Origin: Pirellula sp. SH-Sr6A
GTDB lineage: Bacteria > Planctomycetota > Planctomycetia > Pirellulales > Pirellulaceae
Length of the DNA: 64,000 nt
Reading direction: 5' to 3'
Assembly: GCF_001610875.1 (NCBI RefSeq)
Contig: NZ_CP011272.1
Coordinates: 2,771,988-2,835,987, forward strand
The translations under genes were made by a program, and so were the position numbers. Below, piece after piece: positions 36,526-45,560 of the stretch (position 1 is its first letter; each line of letters starts with the position of its first letter). The notes below the pieces were generated by a model. It did no database searches. It was not told the origin of the DNA and saw nothing but the letters and a program-made list of their open reading frames with translations.

Positions 36526-37134
36526 TTGGAAAAAACAAACCTTCGAATCATCGGCGGAGAATTTCGGTCGCGAAAGATCCAATTCGCGGTCGATCCGAGA
36601 ACTCGACCGATGAAGGATCGGACTCGCGAAGCTGTCATGAACTTGCTCGGAGGTACGCTTCCGGAGTCGATTGCGTTCGATCTTTTCGCGGGGACTGGAA
36701 TTCTGGCATTCGAGGCACTCTCGAGAGGCTCCTCCGCCGCAGTCCTGTTCGAGATCTTGCGAGGTGCCGCACAAGACATCGCGAAGAATGCGAAGACCCT
36801 AGGAGTCGAAGACAGCTTGGTCGTGATCCAAAACGACGTCTTGCGATGGAGCGCTTCGATGGACCGAAATCTGCCACTTCTGCGGCTCCCCGAGTTGCCT
36901 TGGGTCGTTTTCTGCTGCCCTCCCTACGCGTTTTGGGAAGAGGATTCCGATGGCATGCGAACCCTGCTGCAGAACTGGGTACAGTCCGCTCCCTATGGAT
37001 CGCTCTTCGCGATTGAGCTGGAGGAACGCACTCCACTTGACTTCCTGCCGCAAGAGCTGGAGTGGGATGTCCGCACCTACAAACCAGCTCGGATGGCGAT
37101 AGGCGAAAAATATCCTCCAGCGCAAGAGTCTTAA
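36526..37134 (+). CDS. rsmD: 16S rRNA (guanine-966-N2)-methyltransferase RsmD-like
   Basis: A 202-residue RsmD family methyltransferase, probably starting at TTG 36526. Motifs are LRIIGGEFRSRKI and TRPMKDRTREAVMNLL at the N-terminus, and the S-adenosylmethionine motif IAFDLFAGTGILAFEALSRGS (about 49-69). The catalytic motif position reads VVFCCPPYAFW (about 126-136). The family usually has DPPY or NPPY there, so the acidic or amide residue is replaced by Cys. The enzyme methylates G966 of 16S rRNA in E. coli. It overlaps nothing and is followed 2 bases later by the next gene, so the two are probably co-transcribed. Confidence 0.85.
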   Translation: MEKTNLRIIGGEFRSRKIQFAVDPRTRPMKDRTREAVMNLLGGTLPESIAFDLFAGTGILAFEALSRGSSAAVLFEILRGAAQDIAKNAKTLGVEDSLVVIQNDVLRWSASMDRNLPLLRLPELPWVVFCCPPYAFWEEDSDGMRTLLQNWVQSAPYGSLFAIELEERTPLDFLPQELEWDVRTYKPARMAIGEKYPPAQES

Positions 37135-37136
37135 CC

Positions 37137-38093
37137 ATGCGTAGCCAGAACCAGCCCCCGGCATACTTTTCGCCACGGTCGGGGAAGCCCTGGACCTACC
37201 CCCTTGTCTTGCTTTTTGCTCTTTGCGTTACGTCGAACTCGTTCGCCCAGAGCCAGCCACCTCCCGAGCCCACTCGCTCTGCTCCCGTCCCTAGTCCCAC
37301 CCAAACAACCCCTGACCTCGAGAAACTGGTTCTGGTGGGTAAAGGGACTATTCCCATCCTCATTTCCGCGCCGCACGGTGGATCGCTTGGGTTCCCTGGC
37401 GTTGCCCCTCGCGAAGGGAAGGGACTTCAAACCGGCCCGAGCGGTTTTTTCGTCGGTCGCGATGGCGGAACCCAAGAATTAGCGATGGAGGTGGTCGAAG
37501 CCATTGCGGAAGAGTTTGGAGCGAAGCCTTACTTTGTTATCTCCGCCACCCATCGCAAGTACTTGGATCCGAATCGCCCTTCCTCGATCGCTTTCGAAAA
37601 CGAGGCGATGCAATCGGTCTACAATCGCTATCACCATTCGATGGCGAGCTTCACCGAAGAAATACTCAACGAGCACCAGCAAGGTCTTCTGCTCGACCTA
37701 CACGGCCAAGGTTCTCGCCGCGACACCGTCTTTCGAGGAACGAGTAATGGTAAGACCGTCACGCGATTGATTCGGGACTTCGGTCGATCCGCGCACGAAG
37801 GGAGCGACAGTTTCTTCGGCTTGTTAAAGTCCGCGGGCTGGATCGTTCACCCGGATCCATTCGAAGGAAAAGAGCAAGCTGGGTTTACGGGCGGCTACAT
37901 CGTACAGACCTATGGAAGTCACCAAGCGGTAGGGATCGATGCGATGCAGCTTGAATTTGGAGCCGTTTACCGAACCAAAGAAAGCCGATCGAGAATCGCC
38001 TCCGAACTGGTAAAAGCCATCGCCCAATACAGCGAGCTCTATCTTCCCAAATGGAGTTCCAAACGAGCCCAACCCGCCCAAACGGGACGCTAG
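37137..38093 (+). CDS. N-formylglutamate amidohydrolase-like secreted protein
   Basis: A 318-residue protein with a signal-like N-terminus (WTYPLVLLFALCVTSNSFAQ, about 19-38) and a Pro-rich linker. Its core resembles the N-formylglutamate amidohydrolase fold, a zinc hydrolase: PILISAPHGG (about 76-85), a YFVISATHRKYLDPNR block, LLLDLHGQGSRRDT (about 185-198) and MQLEFGAVYR near the end. The His/Glu residues in these blocks are likely metal ligands. It follows rsmD by 2 bases. The true substrate is unknown; export argues against the histidine-degradation role of HutG. Confidence 0.75.
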   Translation: MRSQNQPPAYFSPRSGKPWTYPLVLLFALCVTSNSFAQSQPPPEPTRSAPVPSPTQTTPDLEKLVLVGKGTIPILISAPHGGSLGFPGVAPREGKGLQTGPSGFFVGRDGGTQELAMEVVEAIAEEFGAKPYFVISATHRKYLDPNRPSSIAFENEAMQSVYNRYHHSMASFTEEILNEHQQGLLLDLHGQGSRRDTVFRGTSNGKTVTRLIRDFGRSAHEGSDSFFGLLKSAGWIVHPDPFEGKEQAGFTGGYIVQTYGSHQAVGIDAMQLEFGAVYRTKESRSRIASELVKAIAQYSELYLPKWSSKRAQPAQTGR

Positions 38094-38123
38094 CCGTCTT
38101 GCCTCCCACGACGGGTCGACGCA

Positions 38124-39281
38124 CTACGACTCCTGCAACGCACGGAACAAGTCGTTGCACCGCACGTGGATTTGCTGACGGTGCTTCGACTGGCTCGCGA
38201 GAACTAAGGAATGTCGCAGCCCGCGCATCCTGCTGATTCGTGGATAGAGGTCGTAGTTCTGCCTCGATGCAGGGAAGATCTCAACCACCTGGGTACCCGG
38301 CGAGGCGAAAATCAGGTGGGCGAGCGCCGCGCCGTGCAATGCGACGATCGAATCCGCGGCAGAGATCAGTTCGATTTGGGATTGGATGGGTAAAGCTTCG
38401 AAGTCGTAACATTCAAATCCTTCGGACCGCAATTGCGAATCGACCTCTTGCTCATTGATCAGATTCCGGTGCGCCGCCTTTCTTCTGCTGATGTAGATTT
38501 TCCTAGGCAGGGACTTCGTCGGTCTCCCGGTGAGTTGGATTCGGGCTGCGAATTCGCTTAGCAAATGCGAAGTCGGTTCGTTGCACCACAAAAGCTGATC
38601 CGGCTGGAGATGAAGGTGGCTGTGCGGTTGAATCCACTGCGAAGGCTTGGTCCCAAGGAGTTGAAGTATCTCCCGTTGGTAGGCGCTGCGATGATCAACA
38701 ATATACGTCATCGCCTCCTCGTTCCCGAACTGCATTGCGGCCAAAGCGCGGGGAGCGACTTCGGTTAGCCAGTGAAAAAAATTGTGGCAGCTGCAGTTGT
38801 TCATCGAGATGGCGGAGCCGGGAACTCGTTGCGGTGTCGGAATAGATCGGCGCGCCGTGAGGTTTCCTCGCTGGCGATGGATCCAATGCCGAGGATCTAG
38901 CCTGGAGAAGGCTTTCACACCTTCGACGCCATATTTGCCCATGAACGCCGTGTCGCGGATAGCACGTTGATCCGATGAACGAAGGCATCCATTTCGACCC
39001 ACGCAACCACCGCCTGGTAAGACATAGAGCGATTGCTCATGCTCCAGCACTCCCGGCACTTTCCACTCGTGCACGCCACCATCGAGAAAAACCTTAACGG
39101 TTGTTTCCGGTACCTCAGCAGCTTCAGCGAGCACGATTTTATTGCAGGCCTCTTCCAGCGTCGCAAAGGTTTTTGGAGCGGGCTCGCGAGGAAGCCACGG
39201 CATCAAGCTGGCAGCAGGGATCAGATACTTTTTGTGTCGAATCAAGCGATTGGCAAAATCGTTCGGATCGTACTCCTTCAT
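38124..39281 (-). CDS. Glycosyltransferase family 61 protein
   Basis: A 385-residue GT61 (DUF563) glycosyltransferase. The start at 39281 is chosen because AGGGG lies 6 bases ahead. Family blocks are NCSCHNFFHWLTEVAPRALAA (about 160-180), KIYISRRKAAHRNLINEQEV (about 260-280), and AADSIVALHGAALAHLIFASPGTQVVEIFP (about 303-332). It transfers sugars during surface polysaccharide or glycoprotein synthesis. It lies after a TPR-type glycosyltransferase on the same strand with an 84-base gap, so the two probably share a task. Confidence 0.88.
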   Translation of the reverse strand: MKEYDPNDFANRLIRHKKYLIPAASLMPWLPREPAPKTFATLEEACNKIVLAEAAEVPETTVKVFLDGGVHEWKVPGVLEHEQSLYVLPGGGCVGRNGCLRSSDQRAIRDTAFMGKYGVEGVKAFSRLDPRHWIHRQRGNLTARRSIPTPQRVPGSAISMNNCSCHNFFHWLTEVAPRALAAMQFGNEEAMTYIVDHRSAYQREILQLLGTKPSQWIQPHSHLHLQPDQLLWCNEPTSHLLSEFAARIQLTGRPTKSLPRKIYISRRKAAHRNLINEQEVDSQLRSEGFECYDFEALPIQSQIELISAADSIVALHGAALAHLIFASPGTQVVEIFPASRQNYDLYPRISRMRGLRHSLVLASQSKHRQQIHVRCNDLFRALQES

Positions 39282-39365
39282 GCCCATCCCCTGCAAAACA
39301 GGTCTACCGAAAGCGGCTCTACGGATTGAATTGTAATGACGAGTGGATTGCCCGAAGCATGAGCA

Positions 39366-40751
39366 TCAGTTGACACGAGGTTTGGCAAACTCGCCTCGAA
39401 GAAATTCTGCGACTTCCTGCAAGACCGGGTTCCATTCGCCGATAGCTGTCTGTCGAAACACTCGAAGCGTTGGGTACCACGGAGAATCGGAGCGATACTG
39501 CAGCCAACGCCAATCGGGAGTGAATCCAAGCACCAAACAAGTTTTGATACCCATACCACCGGCCAGATGCGCGAGAGACGTATCACTGGTGACAACGTAG
39601 TCCAATGCGTGCAGGATGGCGGCGGTATCCATAAACGCACCGCTCGACTGATCCACTTCTTCAGGCATGCAATAGATGATTTTCTTGCCTTGCCAATGTT
39701 CGAGCTGTTCCGTCCCTTTGCCTTTCTGCAGGCTAATCAATTGCACGCCATCCAATTCAGCGAGACACTCCATCGATTTCAAAGGAAAAGATCGAAACAT
39801 ATCGGCTTGATGGTCAGGATTTCCTTGCCAGTTCAGTCCGATTCGAAACGGGGAAGGGGGGATTGCTCGCTGCAAACCGTTGGCCCAAAAGGAAATCAAG
39901 CTAGGTTTCGCGAATAGATACGGAACTTGCGAAGGAATGTTGCTGGCATCGATTCCGAGGATATCCGCCACGTCGATTAGAGAGCAGTGGTAATCGAACG
40001 GTGTTTCGACTTGTAATGAGTTGGGAACCAGTTCTCCGATCCCTTTGCATTGCTGAAGAATGGCTAAGAGTTGCGGTTGAATATGGAGGATGGTTCTCGC
40101 TCCTTTTTTGCTTAGTATCTCCGAGAACCGAACGAAGTGGAGTGTGTCCCCGAGGCCTTGCTCCGCGTAAAGGAGAATTGTTTTTCCTTCGAGAGACTCC
40201 CCGTTCCATTTCGGTTGTGGGTATCGGTGTTGGATCGCTTCCGCGCATTGCCAACGGTAGCGATACTCTTTCCAGCCTTCTCGGAAGTTTCCTTGCAAGA
40301 GATGAATTACACCGAGGTTGCGATGTAGTTCCGCATCATGCGGGTTGAGTTGCATGGCTTGATAGTAGTACTCAAACGCCAGATCGATTCGGCCAGTCCA
40401 CGCGTGGAGAGTGCCTCGATTTCGCAGGGCATTGAAATATTGCGGCGACTGGTCCAATGCGTGTTGAAACGCCGCGTCCGCATCGGCAACTCGCCCGATG
40501 TACCGCAAGGAGTTCCCCATGTTGTTCCAAGCGATGGGGAAGTTGGGTTGCAATCGAATCGCATTTTCGTAAGCCTGGACCGCTTGTGCATAGCGACGGA
40601 GATCGTGCATGGCGATCCCCCAGTAGCACCACGCATTCGCGTGATTCGGCTCGTGTTGCAAAACATCGCGATAGATTTTTTCCGCCTGCGCCGCGTTCCC
40701 TTGTTGGTGAATTTTCCAAGCCTGTTGGAGCGTTTCTTCGGTGGAAGGCAT
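39366..40751 (-). CDS. TPR-repeat glycosyltransferase-like protein
   Basis: A 461-residue protein. The N-terminal half (about 1-160) holds four tetratricopeptide repeats (HANAWCYWGIAMHDLRRYAQAVQAYENAI, then FPIAWNNMGNSLRYIGR and relatives). The C-terminal half (about 190-445) is like glycosyltransferase family 9/41 Rossmann folds: TILLYAEQGLGDTLHFVRFSEIL, RIGLNWQGNPDHQ, and DYVVTSDTSLAHLAGGMGIKTCLVLGFTPDWRW. This architecture is common in planctomycetes and is linked to protein or surface glycosylation. Sugar and acceptor are unknown. Confidence 0.87.
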   Translation of the reverse strand: MPSTEETLQQAWKIHQQGNAAQAEKIYRDVLQHEPNHANAWCYWGIAMHDLRRYAQAVQAYENAIRLQPNFPIAWNNMGNSLRYIGRVADADAAFQHALDQSPQYFNALRNRGTLHAWTGRIDLAFEYYYQAMQLNPHDAELHRNLGVIHLLQGNFREGWKEYRYRWQCAEAIQHRYPQPKWNGESLEGKTILLYAEQGLGDTLHFVRFSEILSKKGARTILHIQPQLLAILQQCKGIGELVPNSLQVETPFDYHCSLIDVADILGIDASNIPSQVPYLFAKPSLISFWANGLQRAIPPSPFRIGLNWQGNPDHQADMFRSFPLKSMECLAELDGVQLISLQKGKGTEQLEHWQGKKIIYCMPEEVDQSSGAFMDTAAILHALDYVVTSDTSLAHLAGGMGIKTCLVLGFTPDWRWLQYRSDSPWYPTLRVFRQTAIGEWNPVLQEVAEFLRGEFAKPRVN

Positions 40752-40921
40752 AATCTAGGTGACAGAGTTCTAGGAAATAGAGGGATTGGGAATACTTCCC
40801 GGGCCGCGCCGAGTGCGGGGCAATCCGGATCCTACCCCCCCGATTCGAACGATTGCAAGACGGGTCAGGATGGAGCCCTATGTGCTAACATTCACGAAAT
40901 CCATTTGTAGAAAGGCATCCC

Positions 40922-41482
40922 GTGCACCGACAATTGATATTAATGAGGCACGCCAAAAGCGACTGGAGCCAGCCAGGCCTCCACGACAAGGAGCGACCGC
41001 TCAATGCGAGGGGGAAGGATGCGGCCCCCCGGATGGCCCATTGGCTACGTGAATGGTTACATGCGGAGGATCGCCGCGTAGCCCGAATTCTTTCCAGCAC
41101 TTCGGTGCGCACGCGAGAGACATTGGAAAGGATGCGTGAAGCCTGGGGTTTATCCAACGATTTGCCTAGCGATTTCCCTGGTGATGGGAGTGTCGAGTGG
41201 GTGGACGCCCTTTATCTCGCGGAGCCTCGTGTCATTTGGGACGCCATTCGCTCCGCCTTTCACAGCCACGCCGACGAGGAGAGTTTGCTGGTACTCGGGC
41301 ACAATCCAGGCATGGAAATTTTGATGAGCGCCCTAGCCGGAAGCGACTTGGACGTCCCGACGGCCGCGATTGCTATCTTTGAATCCCGTCATGAGGGGGA
41401 GATAGGAGATTTGGTACCGGAGATCGAATCTGGGAATTGGCGGTTGCTGGCATTTCAAACACCTCGCAGCTTATCCCCTTGA
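40922..41482 (+). CDS. sixA: SixA-type phosphohistidine phosphatase
   Basis: A 186-residue histidine phosphatase starting at GTG 40922 with GAAAGG 6 bases ahead. Motifs are LILMRHAKSDW (RHG-type His), ARILSSTSVRTRETLERM and LLVLGHNPGMEILMSAL (second catalytic His). SixA removes phosphate from His-phosphotransfer domains in phosphorelays. It is slightly longer than E. coli SixA (about 160). It stands alone between divergent neighbours. Confidence 0.87.
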   Translation: MHRQLILMRHAKSDWSQPGLHDKERPLNARGKDAAPRMAHWLREWLHAEDRRVARILSSTSVRTRETLERMREAWGLSNDLPSDFPGDGSVEWVDALYLAEPRVIWDAIRSAFHSHADEESLLVLGHNPGMEILMSALAGSDLDVPTAAIAIFESRHEGEIGDLVPEIESGNWRLLAFQTPRSLSP

Positions 41483-41626
41483 ATGGTCTTGGACTGGCTT
41501 GAACCCTTTTGCTAGACTCCGCGCGAGAAGCGATGACGCATTGGACGCGCGCGCCTTAGTCGATACCTCAATGCACGGTCTTTCGAGCTGCGTCGCGGCT
41601 CGCTGGACTGCTCTGGAGTCAATGGA

Positions 41627-43786
41627 ATGAGTCAACAACCCAAAGTATGGTTAACCGGATGGATTCGCAGCAACTTGGCATGGAGCCGTTGGGCTTCGAT
41701 TCCTGCCGCTGCAATCGTGCTGTCCGTCGCAGGTCCAACCGCTTCTGGAGTCGATGTCGACCCACAAGTTTCCAAGGCGTTGGGATACAAGCCACGCCAA
41801 TCCAATGTGGTTTACGACCAAGTCGGCGAGAAGGAAGCCGAGAGCTGCACCAGCCGCTACGAATCCAAGAACGGCGTCGATGGCCTGACGGTGTTCGGCC
41901 CGAATGGTCAAATGCTTCGCCGATTCAACGACGCCAACGGGGACCGACAAGTCGATCAATGGTGCTACTTCAAGGATGGCATCGAGATCTATCGAGATAT
42001 CGACAGCGACTTCAATGCCACGGCCGACCAATATCGATGGCTGGGGACGGGCGGAACGCGCTGGGGAATCGATAAAAACGAAGATGGAACCGTCGATACG
42101 TGGAAGATGATTTCGCCCGAAGAGGTGACGATCGAGCTGGTCGAAGCCATCAAAACGAAGGATGAAGACCGTTTTCGCCGCCTTCTCCCCTCCGAGCAAG
42201 AGATCAAGCAACTGGGGCTTGGCGACGAAAAGGCTAAGCAATTGGTGGAGCGAGTCCTCGCGGCCCGTACGGGATTCGCCGAATTCGCGCGTTCGCAAAA
42301 GCTAGTCCAATCCACAACGAAATGGGCTCACTTTGCCGCCGACAAGCCGGGCGTAGTACCAGCAGGTACTGATGGTGCAACCCAGGATGTTGTCGCTTAC
42401 GAGAACGTCATTTCCATCATCGATAACGACGGGACCAGTCAGCAACTCATGGTCGGAACGTTGGTGCAACTCGGCGCAACGTGGAAACTGGCCGATCTTC
42501 CAAAATCGGTTAGCGACGGGGCTACGATTGCAGAGAGTGGATTCTTTTTCCCCTCGACGGTCGCAGCAGGTGGTCGACCGGTAACAACGCAGGAGGGGTC
42601 TAGCGGCATGACCGGAGAGATGCAGTCCCTCCTTTCCGATTTGGAGAAGATCGATACCCAAATCCGAGCTGCAGCTGGAGACAACAGCAAACTATCCCAA
42701 CTGCACGACGAGCGAGCTCAAACCATGGTCCGCTTGATCAATGCATCGAAGGGGACATCCGAAATGGAACTGTGGGTACGGCAGTTTGTCGACTCGGTGA
42801 GTTCGGCGGCGATGCAAGGCGAGTATTCCGAAGGGCTGGAGCGATTGCAGTCGTTCGAAGCCCAGCTGCCGAACATTCCTGGTGGCAAGGACCTCATGCC
42901 TTACGTCGCTTACCGTGTTCTGACGACAGACTACCAAGTCAAGAGCTTGGGTGAGAACGTGAACTTTGCCAAGCTCCAAGGGGATCACATGGAGAACTTG
43001 GAAGCCTACGTCGAGAAGTACTCGGAGAGCCCGGACGCCGCGGATGCGATGATTCAAATCGCTCTCAATCACGAGTTAACCGGCGAGGAGAAAGAAGCCC
43101 AAGTTTGGTACAAGAAGGTAGCAGACGGGTTCCCTTCGACCAACGAAGGAAAGAAAGCATCCGGCGCCATCGCCCGTTTGAGCTTGGAGGGAAGAACCTT
43201 CAGTCTTTCCGGCAAGACGCTGGACGGCAAAACCTTTGACAGCAAGCAGTTCGCGGGAATGCCAGTCGTCATTCAGTACTGGGCGTCTTGGTGCGAGCCC
43301 TGTAAGCAGGACATGAAGAAGATTCGGGAAGAACTGGCAAAGAATCCCAAAGCCTTTGGGGTCGTTGGGGTGAACCTGGATTCCGATCGCGAGAAAGCGG
43401 CAACCTCCATTCCCGCCGGCTTTGCCCCATGGCCACATATCCACGAGGGAAGTGGTTTTGAGAGCGATCTCGCCGTTGGGCTTGGGGTACTGAGCGTCCC
43501 CGTTACGATTCTGGTCGATCGCAATGGTAAGGTCATCAAACGAGGGGCCCATTTCACGCAAGATATGGAGGATGCCCTCAAGGCCTTGACCGAAGGTGCT
43601 CCTGACGCTCGGGCAGCCAAGCTCCCTAGCCAGCAGCCCGCCCCCTCCGCCAATAAATCGAATGCAAAAACCCCTTCGGCTTCCCCGACAGGTCGCCCCG
43701 TCAACACGCCAGGTAACCGCCCTGCCAACGGAACCACCGGAGGACAACGCCCCCCCCAACGGCCAGGTTCACCATCTGGTAAGTAA
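41627..43786 (+). CDS. TlpA-like thioredoxin-fold protein with Ca-loop-like repeats
   Basis: A 719-residue exported protein. A signal-like segment (SIPAAAIVLSVAGPTASG, about 25-42) is followed by three Asp-rich loops of the pattern DxNxDxxxDxW (about 103-155: DANGDRQVDQW, DSDFNATADQY, DKNEDGTVDTW), resembling calcium-binding loops. A helical central region follows (about 320-510) and then a thioredoxin/TlpA domain (about 520-655) with the active site WASWCEPCKQDM and the cis-Pro region VLSVPVTILVDRNGKV. The C-terminal tail (about 665-719) is Pro/Ser/Asn-rich and probably disordered. It likely reduces disulfides in periplasm or cell envelope. No cytochrome-maturation genes are nearby. Confidence 0.85.
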   Translation: MSQQPKVWLTGWIRSNLAWSRWASIPAAAIVLSVAGPTASGVDVDPQVSKALGYKPRQSNVVYDQVGEKEAESCTSRYESKNGVDGLTVFGPNGQMLRRFNDANGDRQVDQWCYFKDGIEIYRDIDSDFNATADQYRWLGTGGTRWGIDKNEDGTVDTWKMISPEEVTIELVEAIKTKDEDRFRRLLPSEQEIKQLGLGDEKAKQLVERVLAARTGFAEFARSQKLVQSTTKWAHFAADKPGVVPAGTDGATQDVVAYENVISIIDNDGTSQQLMVGTLVQLGATWKLADLPKSVSDGATIAESGFFFPSTVAAGGRPVTTQEGSSGMTGEMQSLLSDLEKIDTQIRAAAGDNSKLSQLHDERAQTMVRLINASKGTSEMELWVRQFVDSVSSAAMQGEYSEGLERLQSFEAQLPNIPGGKDLMPYVAYRVLTTDYQVKSLGENVNFAKLQGDHMENLEAYVEKYSESPDAADAMIQIALNHELTGEEKEAQVWYKKVADGFPSTNEGKKASGAIARLSLEGRTFSLSGKTLDGKTFDSKQFAGMPVVIQYWASWCEPCKQDMKKIREELAKNPKAFGVVGVNLDSDREKAATSIPAGFAPWPHIHEGSGFESDLAVGLGVLSVPVTILVDRNGKVIKRGAHFTQDMEDALKALTEGAPDARAAKLPSQQPAPSANKSNAKTPSASPTGRPVNTPGNRPANGTTGGQRPPQRPGSPSGK

Positions 43787-43881
43787 ATTTGGGGGTTGCC
43801 GAATCGTGCGGAGGTGGGTACGCTCTTCCCCTCCAATTTCAAGCAACGTAACAGAAACAACATTTTTTGGAGCTACTGCTC

Positions 43882-43971
43882 GTGGGTGTTAAGAAGACAG
43901 GACGCGGTCGACGAAAGATTGGTCGAAAGAAGAGACGGATGCGAGCGCGGATCCGTCACCGCAAGAAATAA
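43882..43971 (+). CDS. 29-residue basic mini-protein, AURKAIP1/COX24-like
   Basis: A very short gene starting at GTG 43882 with TGGAGC 9 bases upstream and ending in TAA. The product has 18 Arg/Lys residues of 29, beginning MGVKKTGRGRRK and ending MRARIRHRKK. The pattern KKRRMRxxxRHRKK resembles the AURKAIP1/COX24 (mS38-like) domain, known from very short bacterial ribosome-associated proteins. A clear terminator follows 32 bases later. Supported by the ribosome-binding site, terminator and composition; family assignment is by eye and could instead be another small ribosomal protein such as a THX-like one. Confidence 0.7.
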   Translation: MGVKKTGRGRRKIGRKKRRMRARIRHRKK

Positions 43972-44003
43972 TTAGCTGGACAGCCACAGCTTTCTTCTTT
44001 GAC

Positions 44004-44035
44004 ACGATGCTGGGGATGCGCGTCTCCAGCATCGT
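44004..44035 (+). terminator. Rho-independent terminator after the mini-gene
   Basis: A perfect 10-bp stem (ACGATGCTGG / CCAGCATCGT) with a 12-base loop and a T-rich tail (TTTCTTCG), 32 bases after the stop of the basic mini-protein. The rest of 44036-44284, up to dapL, holds no recognisable gene. Confidence 0.85.
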
Positions 44036-44284
44036 TTCTTCGTAAGCGTTGCGCACTGCCAGCCGGTCGCGACCTACGAATCTTCGAATGCTGCGCCGCG
44101 TTGCTCTTCTTGGCCCAGCGCGTGAGCTCTTTTGTTGCAGCCAGTCGGCAGCTCTCTTGGTGCAACAAGTCCGTCAGCCCCTTTGACCGCTGCAATCGAC
44201 AAATCGGGTTGATCACCTATGATGGAGGTGAATTCTATTGTTTCTCGATTTGTGACCCTGACTGACAACAGAGTGCACCCTCTT

Positions 44285-45544
44285 ATGGCAACGATTTCTG
44301 AACCTATCGCTTCGGCAGATCCTTATTTTCAAGAGCTCTTCGCAGATCGCATTGGCGGCCTTTCCTACGGCAAAGGAAACGAGATCTACAAGTTTGAGAA
44401 AATCAAGCGTGCGAAACGGAAAGCGCTGGCGGACTACCCCAATCGCACGCTCCTCGACTTCGGGATCGGCGAGAACGATTCCATGGCCAACACCAAGGTA
44501 CGCGAGCAGATGGCGGTCCAAATCAACCGTCCAGAAAACCGAGGCTACATGGACAACGGGACGGCCGATTTCAAGGAAGCCGTCGCTCGCTTCATGAAAC
44601 GCCAGTTCGGGGTCGAACTCGATGCGGCCAGCCAAGTCAACCATTGCATCGGGAGCAAGACCGCTTTGTCGATGCTACCTGCCTGTTTCATCAATCCTGG
44701 CGACATCACCATGATGACCGTCCCGGGCTATCCGGTCGCAGGCACGCACACTCGCTATTATGGCGGCACGGTACACCGCCTCCCCCTTCTTCCCGAAAAC
44801 CAGTTCTTCCCAGACTTCTCCCAAGTAACGGATGAAATTTGGGAAAAGACCAAGATGCTGGTGGTCAACTACCCCAACAGCCCGACGGGACAAGTCGCGA
44901 CACGTGAGTTTTACGAACAAATCATCGAGTTGGCTCGCGAGAAGAAGTTCATCATCGTCCAGGACGCCGCCCACATCTTGCTGACGTTCCAAGGCGAACC
45001 GTTGAGCTTCCTCCAAATTCCAGGCGCGATGGACGTGGGGGTGGAAGTCCATTCGATGAGCAAAGGCTTTGATATGATCGGCTGGCGAATTGGGTGGGTT
45101 TGCGGAAACGCGAAGATCGTCCAGGCCTTTGCGGATGTCAAAGACAATTGCGACAGCGGTCAGTTCGGAGCGATCCAGCGCGCCGCGATCGCTGGCCTCG
45201 ACTCCCCTGAAATTCCCGCTCAGATCAACGCGAAGTATCGCCGTCGTTTGAACAAACTGGTCGCATGCCTCCGCGAATGCGGATTCCAATGCGACGTACC
45301 TGGCGGAAGCTATTTCCTCTACACGAAGTCGCCAACCGGCGTCGCGGGCGGTCCATCGTTCGCCAATGCCGAGGAAGCATCGCAATACTTCATCACGCAG
45401 CACTCGATGGTCACCGTTCCGTGGGATGACGCCGGACCGCATTTGCGATTCTCGGTTACCTACGAAGCGGACAGCGAAGCCGCGGAAGATGCGATGATGG
45501 CGGAGACCAAAAAGCGATTGGGAACTCTCCAGTTTACGTTCTAG
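44285..45544 (+). CDS. dapL: LL-diaminopimelate aminotransferase
   Basis: A 419-residue PLP-dependent class I/II aminotransferase of the DapL type, which converts tetrahydrodipicolinate directly to LL-diaminopimelate for lysine and peptidoglycan. Motifs are LLDFGIGENDSM, NRGYMDNGTADFKEAVARFM, NHCIGSKTALSMLP, VNYPNSPTGQVA and the PLP-lysine site VEVHSMSKGFDMIGWRIGW. The C-terminal Arg region is VPWDDAGPHLRFSVT. The start at 44285 (MATISEPI) fits the family; an ATG 66 bases upstream is possible, and GGAGGT at 44222-44227 lies between them. It is followed 16 bases later by an AroE-like gene. Confidence 0.9.
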   Translation: MATISEPIASADPYFQELFADRIGGLSYGKGNEIYKFEKIKRAKRKALADYPNRTLLDFGIGENDSMANTKVREQMAVQINRPENRGYMDNGTADFKEAVARFMKRQFGVELDAASQVNHCIGSKTALSMLPACFINPGDITMMTVPGYPVAGTHTRYYGGTVHRLPLLPENQFFPDFSQVTDEIWEKTKMLVVNYPNSPTGQVATREFYEQIIELAREKKFIIVQDAAHILLTFQGEPLSFLQIPGAMDVGVEVHSMSKGFDMIGWRIGWVCGNAKIVQAFADVKDNCDSGQFGAIQRAAIAGLDSPEIPAQINAKYRRRLNKLVACLRECGFQCDVPGGSYFLYTKSPTGVAGGPSFANAEEASQYFITQHSMVTVPWDDAGPHLRFSVTYEADSEAAEDAMMAETKKRLGTLQFTF

Positions 45545-45560
45545 ATCCGCAGCTCCGCGC

